DNA of 11,116 nucleotides from an uncultured Collinsella sp. (lineage in GTDB: Bacteria; Actinomycetota; Coriobacteriia; Coriobacteriales; Coriobacteriaceae), in the NCBI GenBank assembly GCA_900550185.1, contig URRN01000064.1:1-11116 (forward strand), written 5' to 3'. The notes below the pieces were generated by a model that saw nothing but the letters and a program-made list of their open reading frames with translations, was not told the origin of the DNA and searched no databases. Of the stretch, positions 1 through 6,262 are shown piece by piece. The translations under genes were made by a program, and so were the position numbers. Each line of letters opens with the position of its first letter. Positions within the stretch are counted from its first letter, which is position 1.

Positions 1-352
1 GATATACCCAGCACGTCCACTCACCGTTATCGATGCCGGAACCCGCGTTGTCCGTCTGCACGATAACGGTCGCGCCCGCCGCCTTGGCGATCGAGCACGC
101 ATCGATTACCTCGGGGGTGTTGCCGGAGTGGCTGCAAGCGATGACAAGGGACTTTTCGCCCAGGCGCTTGGGACGCATGATATCGAACTCGCGGGCGGTA
201 TACGCCTCGCTGGCAAACGTAGTCGCCTCGCGCTTGAGCAGCTCGTGGGCGGGCAGCAGGTCGATGAGGGAGCCGCCGCAGGCAACCCAGAAGACGCTAT
301 CGAAACCGCCCTTTTCAGCGATTGCGTCGGCGATAAGATCATGTGCGTTCAT
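1..352 (-). CDS. SIS-domain sugar isomerase/deglycase, FrlB-like (partial, N-terminal 117 residues)
   Basis: This frame is open from an ATG at 352 to the window edge, so the C-terminus is missing. A good ribosome site (AAGGAAG) lies seven bases upstream of the ATG. Visible features are a first beta strand ending in VACGGS (residues 23-28) and the SIS phosphosugar-binding motif SHSGNTPE (74-81), followed by an AKAAGATVIVQTD strand. SIS proteins bind phosphosugars; FrlB and GfrE/GfrF members cleave 6-phospho-fructoselysine or glucoselysine to glucose 6-phosphate and the free amino acid. The start lies 100 bp after the FrlC-like gene on the same strand, consistent with one operon. The deglycase role is inferred from that neighbour and from the VACGG start typical of FrlB-like proteins. 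A GlmS-type or AgaS-type isomerase cannot be excluded without the C-terminal half. The SIS call is firm; the substrate is a guess. Confidence 0.8.
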   Translation of the reverse strand, partial: MNAHDLIADAIAEKGGFDSVFWVACGGSLIDLLPAHELLKREATTFASEAYTAREFDIMRPKRLGEKSLVIACSHSGNTPEVIDACSIAKAAGATVIVQTDNAGSGIDNGEWTCWVY

Positions 353-373
353 TGTTATTCTTCCTTTCGATAC

Positions 374-389
374 GGCGGACGAATCCGCC
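374..389 (-). promoter_or_regulatory. Intercistronic hairpin with TTCG loop before the SIS gene
   Basis: The minus strand reads GGCGGA-TTCG-TCCGCC, a perfect 6-bp stem with a four-base TTCG loop. It lies between the FrlC-like stop codon and the ribosome site of the SIS gene. No T run follows, so it is not an ordinary terminator. An mRNA-stabilising or processing role is possible but is inference. No convincing promoter was found in the 100-bp gap. Confidence 0.4.
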
Positions 390-452
390 AACGTTTACTG
401 CGAGTCTTCTCGTCAAGCGTGTTGACTTCCCCACGCGAATGGGAGCTACGCG

Positions 453-1310
453 CTAGTCGACAAAATACCTCTCGAAGGCGTCCATGTTGTGCCGGTCCGC
501 TGCTGCGGGATCATCGAAATACCTTCCATCGGTGATCTCCTGACCAAGATAGCCCTCGAACCCATGCGCGTTGAGGACGCGTACGAAATCGTCCATACTG
601 TGCTTTCCATCGCCCCAAACCAGATGGCCATATGGGTCGCCATCAATGAAGCGCATGTTCCTTATGGCACCATCGCCAAACTCAGCAAACCACTCTTCAA
701 GGCTCTCGCCGGCGACTCCCATAGCGGTAGTGTCCACCATTGGAGTAAGGTGCGGGCTGGCTACTTGGTCAAGCATGCGCCTGGCGTCCGCGAGTGTAAC
801 CACCAAGTTGCTCTCTTCCGGCCTCAGGCTCTCCATGCAGAGGGTCACGCCGTGCTCGCCGGCATAGTCCGCAAGAATCGCCAAGTGCTCGGCAGAGCGC
901 TTCCAAGCCTCCTCGCGGTCCTCGTCCCAATCGCCCCAACCGGAGTTGATGGACATATACGGGGCGCCGAGCACCTCGGCGAGCTCGATGCCGTGCTTAA
1001 AGTAAGCGAGGCTCCGCTGCGCGTGGAGGGGCTTTCTGGCAGCGTACTGCCACGGATACACCACGTTCTCCGGACACAGGGAGCTCACGGAGAGTCCGCG
1101 GGACTCGATCTTGCGGCGAAGCTCGTCGGCCTCGAAATACCCCGTGTGGTCCAGCGTCACGTGCGGCTCGGCCGCCCAAAGCTCGATGGTTTTGAAGCCA
1201 AGGCGCTGCTGAGCATCAAGGAAGTAATCGAGCGACCACATGATGTAGTGAATGTTCATGCCGGCGACCTGCTCGCGACGCAGACGGGGTGTGGAAGCGC
1301 TTAAATCCAT
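453..1310 (-). CDS. Sugar phosphate isomerase/epimerase, FrlC-like (AP-endonuclease-2 TIM barrel)
   Basis: This 285-residue protein has the TIM-barrel pattern of the xylose-isomerase-like family. Segments match the layout of E. coli FrlC (fructoselysine 3-epimerase) as I recall it: GFKTIELWAAEPH (38-50), CPENVVYPWQ (79-88), MESLRPEESN (159-168), MVDTTAM (191-197) and GQEITDGRYF (256-265). Expected metal ligands Glu160, Asp193 and Glu258 are present. The position where FrlC has a ligand His appears to be Arg220 (in NMRFIDGD). The start at 1310 is preferred over a GTG at 1319 because AGGAGG sits eight bases upstream of the ATG; that ribosome site overlaps the carrier stop codon. It most likely epimerises psicoselysine-type to fructoselysine-type Amadori products or a related ketose. 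The family is well supported; the substrate is inferred. Confidence 0.82.
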   Translation of the reverse strand: MDLSASTPRLRREQVAGMNIHYIMWSLDYFLDAQQRLGFKTIELWAAEPHVTLDHTGYFEADELRRKIESRGLSVSSLCPENVVYPWQYAARKPLHAQRSLAYFKHGIELAEVLGAPYMSINSGWGDWDEDREEAWKRSAEHLAILADYAGEHGVTLCMESLRPEESNLVVTLADARRMLDQVASPHLTPMVDTTAMGVAGESLEEWFAEFGDGAIRNMRFIDGDPYGHLVWGDGKHSMDDFVRVLNAHGFEGYLGQEITDGRYFDDPAAADRHNMDAFERYFVD

Positions 1311-1322
1311 GCTGGGCACCTC

Positions 1323-2786
1323 CTACATCGGCAGTAGGCCGGAGATCACAGTCGCGACCAATCCGAACAGAACCATGAAGATAAAGAACTTCCAGATGGT
1401 CTTCCACCATTGCCCGAAGGAGATCTTCGCCACGGCAAGACCCGCGACGGTCATGCCCGCAACGGGGCTGATGGTGTTGACGGTCTGGTTCGCGAACTGC
1501 AGAGCGGTGACGGCAGCCCCGGGATTGAGGCCCATAAGCTCGGTCAGCGGGCCCATGACGGGCATGGTGAGTGCAGCGAGGCCGGAGCTGGAAGGAACCA
1601 GCAGCGAAAGCAGGCCGAGGACGATGTACATGAAGGTGGTATAGATGAAGGACGGAGCGCCCGCAAGGAGTCCGACGAGCCAGTTAAGAATAGAGTCGAT
1701 GATCATTCCGCCCTCTGCGACGACCAGGATGCCGCGGGCGATGCCGATGATGCAGGCTGCGTAGGCGAAGTCGGCGATTCCGCGGACGAACTCCTCCGCA
1801 ATGGTCTTCTCGTCCAGGCCGCCGAGTATGCCGGCAAGAAGGCCCATGGCCAGGAACACCATGGAGATCTCGTCCATATACCAGCCCTGGGTAACGAGGC
1901 CCCACACGATAACGCCCATACCGACCGCGAAATCAATGAGGACGAGCTTGTGGCGAAGCGTGAACTCCTCTTCGATAGAGGCATCGGTGACAGAGAACTC
2001 GATGCGCTTCTGCTTATCGTCCTCATAGGTGATGAAGGACTTGGGATCGAGCTTGACGCGGCGCGCGTAGCGCATGGCCCAGAAAATGCCCGCGGCGGTG
2101 AAGATGACCCACAGGATGGCGCGGAGCCAAAGCTGGGGATTTCCCTCGATGCCGATAACGCCCTGGGCGATCAGCACGTTGAAAGGATCAATAGTGGATG
2201 CGCAGTAACCAAGGTTGGGGCCGAGGAAGCAGATGATGAACGCGGTCATGGAGTCATACCCGATGCTCAGCATGATGGGGATGAAGATCGCGTAGAACGG
2301 CAGCGCCTCCTCGGACATGCCGAACGTGGTGCCGCAGATCGAGAGCAGGATCATGGAGATGGGGATGATCAAGATGTCCTTGTTCTTCAGCTTCTTGATC
2401 ACGCGGCTCATGCCGGCGTTTAGGGCGTTGGTCTTGGTGACGATGGCGAACGATCCGCCGATCAGCAGGACGAACGCGACGACATCGGCCGCAGCCTGAA
2501 TGCCCTTGGCGGGAGCCTGCAGGACGGCATCGATGCCCTGTCGCAGATCGACGGTCTCCCCCGTCTCCGAATCGGTGTAGACCTTGTCGACCTCTTGGTA
2601 CGTTCCGGCTACGGCGACTTCTCGCTCGCCCGCGGCCGTCTGAATGGTCTGGCGGTCGAACTGACCCGATGGGACGATCCATGTGAGCACCGCGAAGAAC
2701 ACGATCAGCATGAACGCGATGGTGTACACATGGGGAAGCTGGAGATGGAATCTGCGCTTGGGCTTCTCCTGTTTGGCATCCGGCAT
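1323..2786 (-). CDS. YfcC/DcuC-superfamily membrane carrier (C4-dicarboxylate anaerobic carrier family)
   Basis: The gene encodes a 487-residue integral membrane protein. A basic cytoplasmic N-terminus (1-15) is followed by a first membrane helix (about 20-40). A polar loop of about 50 residues (41-90) comes next, as in YfcC-type proteins, then a long series of hydrophobic segments. Other features are GTTFGMSEEALPFYAIFIP (152-170), a charged loop around 245-282, and a late PSSSGLAALTMPVMGPL stretch typical of this transporter superfamily. Relatives include ArcD-like arginine/ornithine exchangers and other amino-acid or peptide carriers. A strong AGGAGG site precedes the ATG at 2786. It is the first gene of an operon with FrlC-like and SIS genes, so a fructosyl-amino-acid or a related glycated amine is a reasonable substrate guess. 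E. coli uses an unrelated APC-family permease (FrlA) for that job. The family call is firm; the substrate is speculative. Confidence 0.85.
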   Translation of the reverse strand: MPDAKQEKPKRRFHLQLPHVYTIAFMLIVFFAVLTWIVPSGQFDRQTIQTAAGEREVAVAGTYQEVDKVYTDSETGETVDLRQGIDAVLQAPAKGIQAAADVVAFVLLIGGSFAIVTKTNALNAGMSRVIKKLKNKDILIIPISMILLSICGTTFGMSEEALPFYAIFIPIMLSIGYDSMTAFIICFLGPNLGYCASTIDPFNVLIAQGVIGIEGNPQLWLRAILWVIFTAAGIFWAMRYARRVKLDPKSFITYEDDKQKRIEFSVTDASIEEEFTLRHKLVLIDFAVGMGVIVWGLVTQGWYMDEISMVFLAMGLLAGILGGLDEKTIAEEFVRGIADFAYAACIIGIARGILVVAEGGMIIDSILNWLVGLLAGAPSFIYTTFMYIVLGLLSLLVPSSSGLAALTMPVMGPLTELMGLNPGAAVTALQFANQTVNTISPVAGMTVAGLAVAKISFGQWWKTIWKFFIFMVLFGLVATVISGLLPM

Positions 2787-2840
2787 TCTTAACCTCCTGC
2801 CAGAGCAACGATGCTTGCCAAAAATCCTTCACGTATAGGC

Positions 2841-2861
2841 AAACATCTTAGGTTGTTCTAT
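2841..2861 (-). promoter_or_regulatory. Proximal operator box of the carrier promoter
   Basis: The plus strand begins AAACATCTTAGGTTGTTCTA and the 21 bases of this box match the distal box at 2891-2911 at 20 positions. It overlaps the end of the predicted -10 element and the transcription start (about -7 to +14), a position that would block initiation. Including bases to 2870 it forms part of an imperfect palindrome, AGGTT-N11-AACCT (2850-2870). The GntR/UTRA regulator encoded next door is the obvious candidate binder; this is inference. Confidence 0.55.
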
Positions 2862-2889
2862 GTATAACCTGCATGAAGGCGTCGGTCAA
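2861..2889 (-). promoter_or_regulatory. Core promoter of the carrier operon
   Basis: On the minus strand TTGACC (2889-2884) and TATACA (2866-2861) are separated by exactly 17 bases, close to the sigma-70 consensus. The predicted start near 2854 gives a leader of about 68 bases before the ATG at 2786. The flanking repeat boxes support this being the regulated promoter. Confidence 0.6.
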
Positions 2890-2890
2890 G

Positions 2891-2911
2891 AAACATATTA
2901 GGTTGTTCTAT
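2891..2911 (-). promoter_or_regulatory. Distal operator box of the carrier promoter
   Basis: This is the second copy of the 21-bp box, starting AAACATATTAGGTTGTTCTA, with one mismatch to the proximal copy. It sits just upstream of the predicted -35 element (about -37 to -57). The two copies are in the same orientation and exactly 50 bp apart, close to a whole number of helical turns. The palindromic AACCT half seen at the proximal site is not conserved here. Confidence 0.55.
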
Positions 2912-2983
2912 AAGTGGTAACTTTTACGCGCTAAACGGACCTGCCGCGGCAATACGAGAACAGCGCTGTGTGAGACAGAGCCG

Positions 2984-3718
2984 CTAGATATCGAAGCTGT
3001 AGCGCGAACCCACGTAGTACTGTCTGCCATAGCAGAAGCGCTCTCCGTTGGAATCGAGAAAGCCCGCGTTCATGAAGAACAGCGGCTCCCCTACTGGGAC
3101 CTTGAGCTCGCGGGCGGCATCAATTCCCGCACGGGCGATCTCCAGCCTGCAGGGATCGGACGAGCAGGGATACCTACCCGTACGCTCCCCCACGGCCTCG
3201 AATATCGAACAATTGGAGAGACCGATATCTTTGAGAAATTCGAATCCATCGACAGGATAGTAGTTGTTCTCGAACAGGACCGGCACGCCGTCTGCGGTAC
3301 GCACGCGTGAGACCAAGATGAGGTCAGAGCCTTCATCCAAGCCAAAGAAAGAAGCGAGGTCGCGATCGGCGGCAACGGTCTTGCGGGCAACGACGCGAGC
3401 GCCCGCCTTCATGCCGTTTTCAGCGCATGCTTGGGTAAAACTCTGAACATCGTCCTTCTGATGCACCTTGCGAATTATCTTTGTCGCGGTCACAAACGTA
3501 CCACGCCCCTGCCGCTTGGTGAGATACCCCTCGCCCACAAGCTCCTCTATTGCGCGGCGAACCGTGACCCTTCCCACGCCGTACATCTTAGAAAGCTCAA
3601 GTTCCGTTGGAATCTGCGAGTCAACGGGATATGTCCCCTGTTCGATATCGCTCTTAAGCAAATCGAGCACCTGTTGATACAGCGGGGCGGAAGAGCCCCC
3701 ATCCAGATGCGCATCCAC
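2984..3718 (-). CDS. GntR/HutC-family transcriptional regulator with UTRA domain
   Basis: The protein has 244 residues, normal for the HutC subfamily. The N-terminal winged helix (about 12-76) shows APLYQQVLDLLKSDI, the helix pair IPTELELSKMYGVGRVTVRRA, and the wing KRQGRGTFV. The remainder (about 95-240) fits a UTRA ligand-binding domain with FENNYYPVDGFEFL and RYYVGSRYSFDI-type ends (actual text RQYYVGSRYSF). The start is GTG at 3718; an ATG four bases further in is out of frame. GGGAGA lies about seven bases upstream. FrlR of B. subtilis and other regulators of amino-sugar and Amadori catabolism belong to this family. It lies directly upstream of the carrier operon on the same strand, so it probably represses that operon and is relieved by a phosphorylated sugar or Amadori intermediate. 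The family is certain; the effector is inferred. Confidence 0.93.
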   Translation of the reverse strand: MDAHLDGGSSAPLYQQVLDLLKSDIEQGTYPVDSQIPTELELSKMYGVGRVTVRRAIEELVGEGYLTKRQGRGTFVTATKIIRKVHQKDDVQSFTQACAENGMKAGARVVARKTVAADRDLASFFGLDEGSDLILVSRVRTADGVPVLFENNYYPVDGFEFLKDIGLSNCSIFEAVGERTGRYPCSSDPCRLEIARAGIDAARELKVPVGEPLFFMNAGFLDSNGERFCYGRQYYVGSRYSFDI

Positions 3719-3759
3719 AAAAACTCTCCCTTTAAGGCGTTCGCGATCTCAACGACTCC

Positions 3760-3789
3760 ATTCTACCGCACACGGAAAAATGAGGTTAA
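3760..3789 (-). promoter_or_regulatory. Possible promoter of the GntR regulator gene
   Basis: On the minus strand TTAACC (3789-3784) and TAGAAT (3765-3760) are 18 bases apart, about 40 bases before the GTG start. The match to consensus is moderate, and no copy of the 21-bp box found before the carrier gene is present here, so there is no sign of autoregulation through that box. Confidence 0.35.
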
Positions 3790-3949
3790 ACACATAGGGG
3801 CCCTGCATGTTTGAGCGTATCGGGAATCTGGTCGCTGATTTCGTCCGCATTTGCTTGCGAAAAACCAAAACGCTCCTCGCGCTTGGCGAACACGGTGAGG
3901 CCCGCCGCCTTGCACGCAGCGATCGATGATGCTCGTGTGATGTTGGCTT
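3786..3949 (-). pseudogene. Gene remnant, possibly the C-terminal end of a HAD-family phosphatase
   Basis: The minus frame ending at a TAA at 3786 reads like real protein over its last 50 residues. It includes SSIAACKAAGLTVFAKREER and then FGFSQANADEISDQIPDTL. The pattern A-hydrophobic-x-A-x-AAG-hydrophobic-T-hydrophobic matches the segment after motif IV in subfamily-IA HAD phosphatases (beta-phosphoglucomutase-like). No start codon, P-loop-like DxDxT motif or other HAD core element is visible upstream in any frame, so only a tail survives. The neighbouring PRD remnant ends 23 bp upstream. The HAD assignment is from pattern only and tentative; that this is a decayed fragment rather than a small gene is more secure. 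Confidence 0.4.
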
Positions 3950-3972
3950 CCTTCCTTTGCTTGCGAGGCGCG

Positions 3973-4140
3973 TCACTCGTCCTGCTGAGCCGCGGGCCCA
4001 TCGTTCGGCGTGGCCTGCCTGCGCGGGGCATGCCGGGAATTGATGTAGTCGTATGCGTAGGCGATCTCCGCGACGGGGACCTCCACGTGGTAATGGGCGG
4101 AAATGTCAGAGAAGCTCGTGCGGAATGCGATCGAGGTAGG
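3973..4140 (-). pseudogene. Gene remnant, C-terminal PRD-domain end of a LevR/ManR-like activator
   Basis: The minus frame ending at TGA 3975-3973 includes FRTSFSDISAHYHVEVPVAE followed by IAYAYDYINSR. It resembles the end of a PTS-regulation domain, where a helix leads to a short H-Y/F-x-I/V-x-I/V-P-x-x-E-I-A-Y motif, as in sigma-54-dependent PRD activators of mannose-family PTS operons. The rest of such a protein (AAA+ domain, first PRD, EIIA/EIIB-like parts) is absent. A ribosome-site-like AAAGGAGG and an ATG (4171) lie just upstream, but they point into a different frame, suggesting a deletion joined unrelated pieces. The assignment is tentative. Confidence 0.42.
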
Positions 4141-4188
4141 CTCTGTGTCTCGGGGATGTTCATGCGGCTGGTCCTCCTTTCGCCACAC

Positions 4189-4456
4189 ACCTTACGGGCG
4201 GGGTGGTGCGCGGAACGGGTTGGCGCCAGTGTTTCGTCACGGGCGCGTGCGCTTCGGCACTCCATGCTACATCTGAGTGGCATATGGCGACTTCTCGACA
4301 CTCGCGCTCGACACAGCGAGCGGAAATGGCGCTGCCTGCCGAGCGCCTCGCGGGCGCATCCCGACCGCAGAAGTGAGCGCGAAGGCTCGTCGAAGTGCTG
4401 GGTGGGGGACCGGCGGTCTGGATACGCGGTTTCGTTCGGCGAAGGCGGCGAGGCGA
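4189..4456. other. Stretch without recognisable gene
   Basis: Several frames are open on both strands here, as expected for GC-rich DNA, but none shows a recognisable domain, a convincing ribosome site with a start, or consistent codon use. The only small structure noticed is a short inverted repeat CGCTCG-N6-CGAGCG at about 4306-4323. It is flanked by remnants of broken genes, so it is probably decayed coding or intergenic sequence. Confidence 0.5.
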
Positions 4457-4590
4457 ATGGCATGGCGAACGTACGGGTTTGACGTGAACGGGTTGCCCGT
4501 GGCGGCGTGGTATCGGGAGGAGACGGTCGAGCAGGTGCTCGCGCCGCTGCTCGCCCGTCTCGCGCGCTCGCATCAGGAGAAGGGGCCGCA
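4457..4590 (+). pseudogene. Remnant of a YggC-like nucleoside/uridine-kinase-family protein (N-terminus only)
   Basis: From the ATG at 4457 the frame includes YGFDVNGLPVAAWYREETVE and then QVLAPLLARLARSHQEKG. This fits the N-terminus of YggC and related phosphoribulokinase/uridine-kinase-family proteins, which start with a V-N-G-hydrophobic strand, then a helix with P-L-L and L, then a basic turn and the P-loop. Here the similarity ends just where the strand and the GxxGxGKST P-loop should follow; the next residues (AHLGNPVRIRYCDRDG) do not fit. No P-loop occurs in any frame up to 4843. The frame itself stays open to 4819. The piece therefore cannot make an active kinase. The identity is from remembered family pattern and needs a profile search. 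Confidence 0.45.
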
Positions 4591-4843
4591 GGCCCATCTC
4601 GGCAACCCGGTGCGCATACGCTATTGCGACCGGGACGGCCACGTGTCGCGAACGGATATCGTCCGCCAGGTGGACGTCGCGCCGCGAAATGCAGACTCGC
4701 CTCAATCGTCGGTAAGGGGTGCCGCGGGCGATACGATGGAATCCACGGACCGCACCGCGCCGCCGAGATTGCGACGCGAACGCAGGCGATGCGCCCGAAA
4801 AACTCCTCCGCGCATGTAGGGCGAAACGCCAGATTGGAGCTCC
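4591..4843. other. Stretch without recognisable gene before the alcohol dehydrogenase pseudogene
   Basis: Open frames continue here on the plus strand (for example NPVRIRYCDRDGHVSRTDIV around 4600-4660, and GIHGPHRAAEIATRTQAM around 4738-4791, in different frames). Both read like fragments of real proteins, but I cannot assign either to a family. No start with a ribosome site is evident until the dehydrogenase ATG at 4844. Confidence 0.4.
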
Positions 4844-6044
4844 ATGAACGATTTCTCCTTCTACTCCCCCACCCGCTTTGTCTTTGGGCGAAAAGCGACC
4901 GACAAGGTTGGGGGACTCTGTCCACCTCCGGCTACCGCTGAGCGCTCATTGTCTACGGCAGGGGTTCCGCAGTTCGCTGCGGAACGCTCGTCCGCGTGAG
5001 GGCATCGCTCGATGCCGCGGGCGTGGAGCACATCGGGCTTGGAGGGGTGCGTCCAAACCCCGAAATAGGCTTGGCACGAGAAGGCGTCGAGCTCGCACGG
5101 GCAAACGACGCCGACATCATCCTGCCCGTGGGCGGCGGCTCCGTCATGGACTGCGCGAAGGCCATCGCACTGGGGCGGTATACGACGGCGACGTATGGGA
5201 CTTCTTCCGCAAGCGCGCCGTTCCCGCCGACCGCATCGACGTCGCCTGCGTGGTGACCATCCCCGCATCCGGTTCCGAGGCCTCTAACTCCTGCGTTATC
5301 AGCAACGACGAGGAGCACCTCAAATGCAGCATTAACACGGACCTCAACCGCCCGGCCATCGCCTTCCTCGACCCGGAGCTGACCTTCAGCCTGCCCGCCT
5401 GCCAGACCGCCGCGGGAGTGACCGACATGATCGCCCATATCATGGAGCGACTCTTCTCCGGCGAGCCCGCCGTGGGCGTAACCGACAACATCGCCTGCGG
5501 GCTAGTGCACGCCGCGAGGGAGGCGGCGCCCAAGGTGATGGAGAACCCCGATGACTACGACGCCCGCGCCGAGATCATGTGGGTGGGTACGCTCGCCCAT
5601 AACGCCCTGCGCGACGGCGATTGGACCTGCCGCGGCCTTGAGCACGAGCTATCCGCACTGGACACCAAGATCACGCACGGCGCCGGCCTCGCCGTCATCT
5701 TCCCCGCCTGGATGCGCTACGTATGGCGAGAGCACCCTGAGCGCTTCCTGGAGTTCAGCGCCCAGGCCCTTGGCATCGAACCCATCGATTCGGACGCGGA
5801 CGAGCTCGATGTGGAGGTAACCCCCGAGCAGGCAATCGAGTACGCGGTCGAAGCGACCATCGACGAGCTGCAGGATTTCTTCGTCTCGCTGGGAATGCCG
5901 CGCGCGCTATCGGAGTTCGGAGTCACCGAGGACGATATCGAAAAGATGATTCCGGGCCTCAAGATCAACCGCGGAGAGCTCTTCGGCAGCTTCAGGAAGC
6001 TCACGCTGGACAACGCGAGAAAGATTTACCGCAGCGCACTCTAG
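4844..6044 (+). pseudogene. Iron-containing alcohol dehydrogenase pseudogene (BdhA/YqhD-like), two frameshifts and one stop
   Basis: Starting at the ATG at 4844 (GGAG nearby) the protein begins NDFSFYSPTRFVFGRKATDK, the classic N-terminus of butanol-dehydrogenase-type group III enzymes. The frame is lost in a run of five G at 4910-4914, resumes with STSGYR, meets TGA at 4939-4941, then continues as ALIVYGRGSAVRCGTL and on through the coenzyme motif ILPVGGGSVMDCAKAIALG. A second one-base loss in the G run at 5172-5175 moves it to the frame of AVYDGDVWDFF, which is intact to the stop at 6042. Metal ligands are all present in the last part: Asp and His in GVTDMIAH, and His in LEHEL and ITHGAG. 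Restoring two bases gives 1203 bp, or 400 residues, the normal family length. The TGA sits where Arg is expected, as from CGA. The enzyme would reduce aldehydes with NAD(P)H. Confidence 0.88.
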
Positions 6045-6100
6045 GAAACAGATGCCAGTCCCCCACGGGCGAGCAGCACGGCGGCCCCCGCAAACCAGAA

Positions 6101-6124
6101 ACGGCGCCGCTCCCGCGACGCCGT
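6101..6124 (-). terminator. Hairpin downstream of tRNA-Arg, possible terminator
   Basis: ACGGCG (6101-6106) pairs perfectly with CGCCGT (6119-6124) across a 12-base GC-rich loop. On the minus strand it lies ten bases past the tRNA CCA end and is followed by TTTCTGGTTT, a weak T-rich tract. It could also end plus-strand transcription after the dehydrogenase remnant, though no T run is present on that side. Confidence 0.45.
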
Positions 6125-6133
6125 CATATTCCC

Positions 6134-6209
6134 TGGTGCCCCCGGGCGGATTCGAACCGTCGACACCCGCTTTAGGAGAGCGGTGCTCTATCCCCTGAGC
6201 TACGGAGGC
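6134..6209 (-). tRNA. tRNA-Arg (anticodon CCT), CCA encoded
   Basis: The minus strand folds as a cloverleaf. The acceptor stem GCCTCCG pairs with CGGGGGC with one G-U wobble. The D arm is GCTC-AGGGGATA-GAGC. The anticodon stem CCGCT/AGCGG holds loop CTCCTAA, so the anticodon is CCT, reading AGG. The T loop is TTCGAAT, followed by discriminator A and an encoded CCA (6136-6134). The T stem GACGG/CCGCC contains one A-C mismatch, the only irregularity. It lies between the dehydrogenase pseudogene and the inverted repeat, as a single-gene unit. Confidence 0.95.
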
Positions 6210-6262
6210 ATGTTGTACTAGTGTAGCAGATTTACTGCATCGCCATACGTCGCATGACTAGA

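Noticed and set aside
1308..1319. GTG at 1319 as the start of the FrlC-like gene
   Set aside because: It lies almost on top of the AGGAGG site; the ATG at 1310 has ideal spacing.
1410..2423. A 337-codon plus-strand open frame opposite the carrier
   Set aside because: Its product is a repetitive Asp/Glu/Gly/His-rich string mirroring the codons of the membrane protein on the other strand; no start context.
3786..4925. A 379-codon minus-strand frame taken as one gene
   Set aside because: Most of its product is Arg/Pro/Ser-rich shadow sequence; only the last 50 residues look like protein, so I report only that tail as a remnant.
4878..6044. A 388-codon frame that could be called an intact alcohol dehydrogenase
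   Set aside because: Its first ~100 residues are out-of-frame nonsense; the true N-terminus is in two other frames, so the gene is broken.
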